From Adineta steineri (taxonomy: Eukaryota > Rotifera > Eurotatoria > Adinetida > Adinetidae): DNA of 64,000 nucleotides. The position numbers were made by a program, and so were the translations under genes. The notes beneath the pieces are model-generated. The model ran no database searches. It saw nothing but the letters and a program-made list of their open reading frames with translations, and was not told where the DNA came from. The stretch lies in contig CAJNOI010000097.1 in NCBI GenBank assembly GCA_905250115.1, positions 93,002 through 157,001 on the forward strand. Reading direction: 5' to 3'. Shown in pieces: positions 58,050-64,000 of the stretch (position 1 is its first letter; each line of letters begins with the position of its first letter).

Positions 58050-60002
58050 ATGTTAACAAGTTTTTCTTTTCGTCAAACTAGTCGTTATTTAATTCTTAAT
58101 TCTTCTCGAGTTCCTTTATCTACTTTACCTTATCCAAAATCAAGTGAAACACAAGCAGCACCTGATGGAACTCCAATTAATTATCCTACACAACAAAATT
58201 CATCGAAAATTAATCCTATTATATCAATTTCTTCAAATGATCTTTTAGAAGCTAAACGATTAGATAATCTGTCATCAACAAATCCAAACGATGCTAAAAT
58301 ATCGAATACACTTGTTTTACCTGGTATACCTATGCCTACAACTGCACCGCCATTAGCTACTGAACAACAACAGACAATTAAAGAGGAAACAGAACAACAT
58401 GAACGAATACCATCATCACGTTTTTCAGCTTTTCTTCGAAGTATTCGATCTGGTTTACCATTTTTTCCATCGAAGAAAAATAATGCATCATCAATAAATA
58501 TTACGACTACACGAGAACATTTTATTCCGGTATGAAATTTTCTTTTTGTAAAGAATGAGGAAGTACTGAAAGTCGATTTCTTTATTTTCTAGTTAACACG
58601 TCCTTCATTAATTCGATTATTAGCTACTGATAATCAATTACTTGATGATAATGAAGATCGTCTTTTATTTCATCAATTATGTGAAGGTTTCGATAGTGCT
58701 GTTGTTCAACGTTATCATCCAATATTAAATGAATTAAAAAATTTATTTAATCCATTGAATCCTGATCATGAAACAATTGAAAATCTTCAATTATCAATGC
58801 GTGATCGTTTAGATAATGAATATTGGTTATTACAAAAAATTAATGATTTACTTCATCGATCTAATTTTACTGAATTACCACGAAATATTCTTCTAGAAAA
58901 ATTTATTATTCAAGGAGACTCAACATCATCGTCATCAAATATTAATATTAAAATTAATGGTTATGATTATGATGTATTAAAATTTTGGATACTTGGACGT
59001 GAACAAATACCTGGTGGATATGTATCACGATGGAAAAGATTATTTGGAAAATCTAATCCTGTTATATCAAATGATTATTTTAAACGTGTAATTTTAGCTG
59101 TACGTCTTAAAGGACAAGATCGTTTATATTTAAAAGCTTATCGAGATATTCCATCACAAAATCTTCCACAATTATTACCTGTTGGTAAATTACAAATAGG
59201 TGGTTATGAACAACGACTTATTTGGTATACATTTTTTGTTGGAACAAGTACAGCTGTTACACAACTAATAACAACAATGGCAAATTTTCATATACCAGGT
59301 TTAGTTATTGGTGGTAGTAGTTTAACATTATTACTTGCTTTTTGGTCATTAAGAAGTTCATATAGATCAAAAATAAATTATTTATCAAACATGAATCGAG
59401 TTTTATTTTATAAAAATATTGCATCTAATAAACAATTATTAGCAATGATTATTGATCGAGCAGAAGATGAACTGAGTAAAGAAATGTAAGTAATTTGAAC
59501 AATAAGATAAAATGAAATTATTGGATTTCAATTCTTTTTATAAAAAGTATTATCAAACTATATTTTGATTTTTAGTCTACTTGTTTATATGATTATCTTA
59601 TGGAGACAACGACAAAATGCTGATTTAACAACAAAAATTCTTGAACTAGAAATAGAAAATTGGATTCGTGCAAAAACAAATGCAAGTATTCATTTTAATA
59701 GTGATCAGGCTATTGAATTTCTTCGTAAATTAGGTAATTTAATGTTTTTCTTTTATTAGCATTTTTTTTAATGTTGTTTTTGTTTAGGAATTCTTTCACT
59801 TGAAGATCCAGCTAGACCAAATCATTTACAAGTAATTCCGTTTAAACAAGTGGTTGGTATTCTTCCAAACATTTCTCGAGCATTAAGTGAAAAAAACGAA
59901 GAATGGGATTTAATTGAAGGTTATGATAAAAAATATTTTGAAATGGATTGGAAAACTGTTCTTAATGAAGATAAACTTCTTAATAAAGGTGGATGGCATT
60001 AA
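58050..60002 (+). CDS. TMEM143: TMEM143-like mitochondrial protein (DUF3754)
   Basis: Exons 58050-58529, 58593-59485, 59576-59733 and 59788-60002 give 581 aa. A basic N-terminus (MLTSFSFRQTSRYLILNSSR) fits mitochondrial import. The conserved DUF3754 region has REHFIPLTRPSLIRLL, YDVLKFWILGREQIPGGYVS, KRVILAVRLKGQDRLYLKAY and two membrane helices (LIWYTFFVGTSTAVTQLITT and GLVIGGSSLTLLLAFWSL). It continues with NRVLFYKNIASNKQLLAMII, a third hydrophobic segment at ILLVYMIILWRQRQ, and the C-terminal LEIENWIRAKTNASIHFNSD. Molecular function of the family is not established. Gene lies 176 bp after RMDN, same strand. Confidence 0.85.
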
Positions 60003-60181
60003 ATTATTTCATAGTCAAATGGAAAAATAAAACGGATAGATTAGTGTGCAATTTTTTCTTTTCCTGCCATCATTTTTTTTTATATCTAACAAGTATTTAA
60101 CTATATATGTGTGTGCGTGTGTGTATAGAAAATTTTGCTGAAACAGCAAAATATATTATTATTAAAAAAAATCATCATTCT

Positions 60182-60193
60182 TTGTACTTCTAG
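60182..60193 (+). other. Putative trans-splice acceptor of CFAP100
   Basis: TTGTACTTCTAG, 30 bp before the chosen CFAP100 start codon. Confidence 0.4.
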
Positions 60194-60223
60194 ATAATAA
60201 AAATCGATGAATCACTAAAAAAT

Positions 60224-62624
60224 ATGATTGAAAGTGAAACACCTGCAGCAGAAAAAAGTGGATCTGGAAGACCAGGTAAAAGAATATTTCTTTCTTCTAT
60301 TATATGCGATCAGTGGAAGAGTCTAAGCAATCTTAATAAGTTTTTTTTATTATATTTAAAGGACTGGGCTCTCGCAATCCGTCTAGAGTAACATTTCGTG
60401 ATGGGAATGGTCAACAACAAGTACGTTCATCAACTCATCAAACTGAAGGTGATCATCGCAGTCCAAGCACATTATCATCTCCTAATCCTCATAATCGACA
60501 ACAGCAGCAATATAATGAGTTAAAGAAAAAAGAAAACATAAATCCATTCAAGTTTTCACCGGATGTGGATTTTTGTGCATTGAGTCAGCTTGATAAACGG
60601 GAAAAAACAGAAGTATTTAAATCAAAATGTTTTTCTTATTTAAATATCTATCATCTATTTCAATTTAAAGGAACGTGAACGTATGCAAAATCTTAAAGTA
60701 CATGATAAATTATCAAAAGCTCAACGTCTTATGAAAGGAAGACGTTTTCGTATTTTAAAAGATATTGATAATGAAATTGAAGAAGAAGTAAAATATTTTG
60801 TTTTAGTTTTTCAAATAAATAAGTTTTCAATAATAGAGAATTCTGAATAAAGAAACTCGTGTTCCATCTACTCGTGATAATGCCCCATGGCTTGCTGCTA
60901 TTACACGTAATCGTCGTGTAGAAAATGAAAGTTTACAAGATTTTATTGAAAAAAAACGTAGCATGTTCGTCTTACAAGTAATGTTAACATGTTTTTATTT
61001 TTAATAATATAATATATTTTTTATTTAGTATGAATTAACTGTTAAACGTACTGAAATGCGTAAACTCGAAGAAATTACTGCTGCCGAAGAGCAACGTATT
61101 GAAAAAGCAGAAAAAGATTTAGAAGATGATGCTGTATGATAAAATATATTATTGTATTTTAACGTATATATTATGTTATTCTTTATTTTCTAGCATATGT
61201 TTGATCAATTTTTAGCAGCAAATAATAAAAATGCGAATGAAGCAGCCCGTGTGTAAGAAAATATGATTATTATTAAATTAACTTCGATTAATTTATTTCT
61301 TTTTTTGTTTCTAAATAGAGCTGATGAAGAAGCTCGAAAAAAATTAGAAAAAGTTGCTGAAATCAAACGTTTACATGGACAGATAACAGGATTAAAAAGT
61401 GAACTACTTCGACGTGAAGATGAATTAACTGAATTAAAACAATACAAACAATTTCTTGATCAAATAACACCCATAGTAAGTATCATACATTTCATTCATC
61501 GTTTGTAATAGAATTTTTGAAAAATTGTCACATTTCCAATACAAGTTTTTCTTATAATTTTCTTAGCAAAACAGAAAAAAAATTTTTTTTTTAGGAATGG
61601 AAAGAAGAACGTCGTAAAAAACTTCAAGAACAACGTATGGAAAAACAAAAACTTGAAGTACCATCTAGTATATCTGATGATCAAGCAAGTAAATCAGGTA
61701 GTCGACCACAAAGTCGTGTTACAGATACAAAAAGTATAAAACGTGGTATGGGTAGTACAACACTAAAAGGTCCTGTTAATCGTCGTACATCAAATTCTAC
61801 AACTACTCATGATAGTGATTCGACTGTTAACAAAGGAAGTGACATAGACATAAATGATTTAGATAATGATTTTGAATTATATTTTACTGATCCTCAACAA
61901 TTATTAGAAATATTTACTAAGCTTGAAGAACAAAATTTATCATTAATACAAAATAGTCAAGATCATGAAGAACAATTAGAAGAATTAACTCGAGACATAC
62001 AAGTCACTATGGAAAAGAAAAATGCTGAAACTGCATCTTTACAACAACAAGTTACTAATTTAGAGCAAGCAATTGCTTCTGAAGAACATAAACAAAAAGA
62101 ATTAATGGCTAAAGTTGGGTAAAATAAATTCTTTAAATATACTTTTATTGAATTGTATTTTGTTGTTATTTATATTTAGAGCTCATTCATTAGTTAATAA
62201 TGAAAGTAAACAAGAAGAATATTTAACTCAATTATCAGGAGTTATAGGTGATGTTTATAAGAAAATCTTTAATGAAAATCCAGTAACAAGTGATCCAATA
62301 AAAAATCTTGCATCAATTGAAAATCGTCTTGAAGAATTATTTCAAGATATTGATCTTCTTAATCCAGATCGTTTACAAGAAGCTGAAAAAGCTAAAGAAA
62401 AAGAACGTCGTATACGTTTACGTGAACAAAAGAAACTTGAAGAAGAACGAATTAATGAAGAAAAGAAACGTAAAGCAGCATTACGAGCTAAAGAACCACC
62501 AAAGAAACAACTTGGTCGTCCAATAGCCGAACGATCAAGACCACCAGATATGAAAAAATCCGATCAAGATACAATCAACAAAACAAACGAAGAAGAAGAA
62601 GAACTTGCTTATTATTTTACTTGA
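60224..62624 (+). CDS. CFAP100: CFAP100 (CCDC37) ciliary coiled-coil protein
   Basis: Axonemal protein linked to the modifier-of-inner-arms complex (MIA1 in algae) that tunes inner dynein arm f. N-terminal part is disordered (GSRNPSRVTFRDGNGQQQ). The conserved DUF4200 coiled coil reads FIEKKRSMFVLQYELTVKRT, KLEEITAAEEQRIEKAEKDL, HMFDQFLAANNKNANEAARV and KKLEKVAEIKRLHGQITGLK up to YKQFLDQITPIEWKEERRKK. A Ser/Thr-rich linker, a second coiled segment (YFTDPQQLLEIFTKLEEQNL) and a charged C-terminus follow. At least eight exons with 50-60 bp introns. A motile-cilium gene fits a ciliated rotifer. CCDC38 is a related alternative. Confidence 0.88.
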
Positions 62625-63466
62625 ATATATACATATATCTCATAACAGTGATTTTGTGTCTTTTCTTTCCGTCCATTTTCTATCAATCTGAATGAATGAA
62701 TGAATTTTTTTTTTCAATATAATAAATATTCATTTGCTTTAGTGTGTATACTTTTAATTTCAAGATTTTAGAAACAAATCAAATAAATTTATATGAAACA
62801 TTTATTTAATATCATTGAATGAAATATATTTTCATGTGGAATACGTAATTGAAATGGTAATGTTGCAACGACGGGAATTAAAAGATCAATAGCATTAAAA
62901 AGCCTCCTTACAAAGAAGAAATTTTTTGTTGAATAATTAAAGTTTGAATATGTATCAATACTTTAAAATATTTTTTTCATTAAAAATATTTGTGGATTAT
63001 CTTTTTAAAACATATAGAATACAAAATCTATATTAAATACTTTTTTTTGTTTTATTTGTCGCAATATACGATAAAAAAAAAGAGGCAAACATGTGCGTTT
63101 GTCTATTTGTTATACAGTCACACATCATTACTTTTTATTTTTCCTAGTATCTCGACAAAACACGTTTCGTATTACATTGAAAATATAATATACCAAGGTA
63201 AAATACGAAATTATTGTGAAGGTCCATCTTTATGCTTAGTATAATATTTTCATAACAAAATGCACGAGAAATTACGAACTAAAAATTTAACTGCGTATGT
63301 CTGTATCCACGTGTACATATAAAAAATCGCTCTCTCTCTCCGTCAATGTATACCAGCTAAAAATAATTTTTATCCCTCTACGGCCAAATAGGATACTCTC
63401 TTCGTCTCTCACCGACGACGAAAAAATAATTTTTTTTCATAGGTTGCTCCTTACCTCACGATCGGC
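62625..63466. other. 0.85 kb intergenic region
   Basis: AT-rich with TCTCTCTC runs near 63330. No supported gene. Confidence 0.5.
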
Positions 63467-63475
63467 GTATATAAA
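63466..63475 (+). promoter_or_regulatory. TATA box of small secreted peptide gene
   Basis: GTATATAAAT about 85 bp before ATG 63554, with GC-rich GATCGGC just upstream; a plausible core promoter. Confidence 0.5.
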
Positions 63476-63553
63476 TCCGAAGTAAAGTGTAATAACTTAC
63501 ACAAACACATCCATCTCATATTCTCGTTTATCTTAGATCAAAAATCGATTATA

Positions 63554-63763
63554 ATGAACAACATCATCAAAATAGTCTGCTGCATCATTTTTTTAATGGT
63601 AGCATTTCAAATGACACAGGGTGCACCAAAAGAACGTTTTACTTCAAGAGATCTGCTCCGTTATTTACTCAACAAGCGTAATAAATACCCACTTATCATT
63701 AGGTCTCCTTCGAACTCACTAACTTCACATCTTCTCTTCGAACTGAGCAAAATATTTAAATAG
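63554..63763 (+). CDS. Short secreted peptide precursor (69 aa)
   Basis: An N-terminal signal peptide is clear: basic-light start, hydrophobic core IIKIVCCIIFLMVAFQM and a likely cleavage at TQG-A around residue 23. The rest is 46 residues, cationic, with basic pairs at LLNKRNK and a helix-prone end SLTSHLLFELSKIFK. It could be a peptide hormone precursor, or an antimicrobial or other secreted peptide. No family is recognised. A TATA box and intron-less frame support it as a gene, though an added 3' exon is possible. The stop falls inside the first of the tandem repeats that follow. Confidence 0.55.
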   Translation: MNNIIKIVCCIIFLMVAFQMTQGAPKERFTSRDLLRYLLNKRNKYPLIIRSPSNSLTSHLLFELSKIFK

Positions 63764-64000
63764 AATCCTGATCCTGCTACTCCTTGTTTGAGCTCCTCAT
63801 TTTTCATGCGCTCTATCAACATGTAATGAACTCAAACTCTTCGTTTTGACCTGAAAGAAATATTTAAATACAATCTTGATGCTGATTGTTGGAGCTGCTC
63901 ACTTGTGGTGTGTTCTTACAGGATGTAATGAAATAGAAATCTTTGCTTCGACTTGAATACAATATAGAAAATCAATCTTATTGTAAATTATTCATTTGTC
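63751..64000. repeat. Imperfect tandem repeats of about 100-110 bp
   Basis: AATATTTAAATA(G/C)AATC-(C/T)TGAT at 63751 recurs at 63860 and, partly, at 63961 (AATATAGAAAATCAATCTT). Each unit continues with a GAGCT(C/G)CTCA block, a CATGTAATGAA/GGATGTAATGAA block and TCTTCG(T)TTTGAC / TTTGCTTCGACTTG. The first unit begins inside the end of the secreted-peptide gene. Confidence 0.55.

Noticed and set aside
60205..60216. ATG at 60206 as start of CFAP100
   Set aside because: Out of frame with the conserved protein; ATG 60224 is in frame.
63690..63763. CRF/diuretic-hormone-like peptide (SPSNSLTSHLLFELSKIFK)
   Set aside because: Faint resemblance to the N-terminal half of CRF-type peptides, but far too short and without an amidation site.
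1..64000. CRISPR arrays, bacterial operons, rRNA genes
   Set aside because: No regularly spaced repeats, Shine-Dalgarno pattern or rRNA-like sequence; the gene structure is eukaryotic throughout.

Overview
The window reads as nuclear DNA of a small AT-rich metazoan, most likely a bdelloid rotifer. The clues are compact genes with many introns of about 45-65 bp (GT...AG); start codons that often lie directly behind a pyrimidine-rich ...AG (spliced-leader type acceptors); a divergent tailed histone H2A like the bdelloid H2A variants; cilium and motor genes typical of animals; and at least two genes of a kind expected outside animals (an LCIB-like carbonic anhydrase and an erythromycin-esterase-like protein). 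Two N runs (3703-3802 and 20824-20833) are assembly gaps.

Layout. 0-3.6 kb: tandem IMPACT-like genes and a small ankyrin protein. 3.8-9.3 kb: a decayed fructose-1,6-bisphosphatase, xylulokinase and a ULK3-type kinase. 9.6-10 kb: a compositionally odd patch with a C-terminal coding remnant and a decayed tRNA. 10.3-15.3 kb: a tight minus-strand run EBP2 / RRP40 / KIFBP. 15.8-18.1 kb: a BolA protein and DCP1 with polyglutamine. 18-20.5 kb: gene-poor, with a hAT-like MITE. 20.5-23.2 kb: a gap-truncated LCIB-like gene and a gap-truncated ANKEF1. 24-26.4 kb: STIP1/HOP with a heat-shock element. 28.8-29.7 kb: the H2A variant. 31-34.5 kb: two tandem TRAF-like genes whose MATH domain is replaced by an unrecognised beta-rich domain. 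35.3-36.4 kb: a rhodopsin-like GPCR. 37.9-44.1 kb: STARD3, a PGRMC protein and mitochondrial L20. 44.7-45.2 kb: a GNAT pseudogene. 46.2-49.7 kb: a secreted Pro-rich protein and the erythromycin-esterase-like gene. 52-62.6 kb: a plus-strand run TRAK/Milton, POLD4, RMDN, TMEM143, CFAP100. 63.5 kb: a small secreted peptide with downstream tandem repeats.

Most genes are housekeeping: ribosome biogenesis and RNA turnover (EBP2, RRP40, DCP1), mitochondria and transport (KIFBP, TRAK, RMDN, TMEM143, L20, BolA), sterol handling (STARD3, PGRMC) and chaperoning (STIP1). The most novel content is the pair of RING / TRAF-zinc-finger / coiled-coil proteins with a new C-terminal domain, followed by the candidate horizontally acquired genes. 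All assignments come from reading translated sequence and remembered family motifs; no database search was run.
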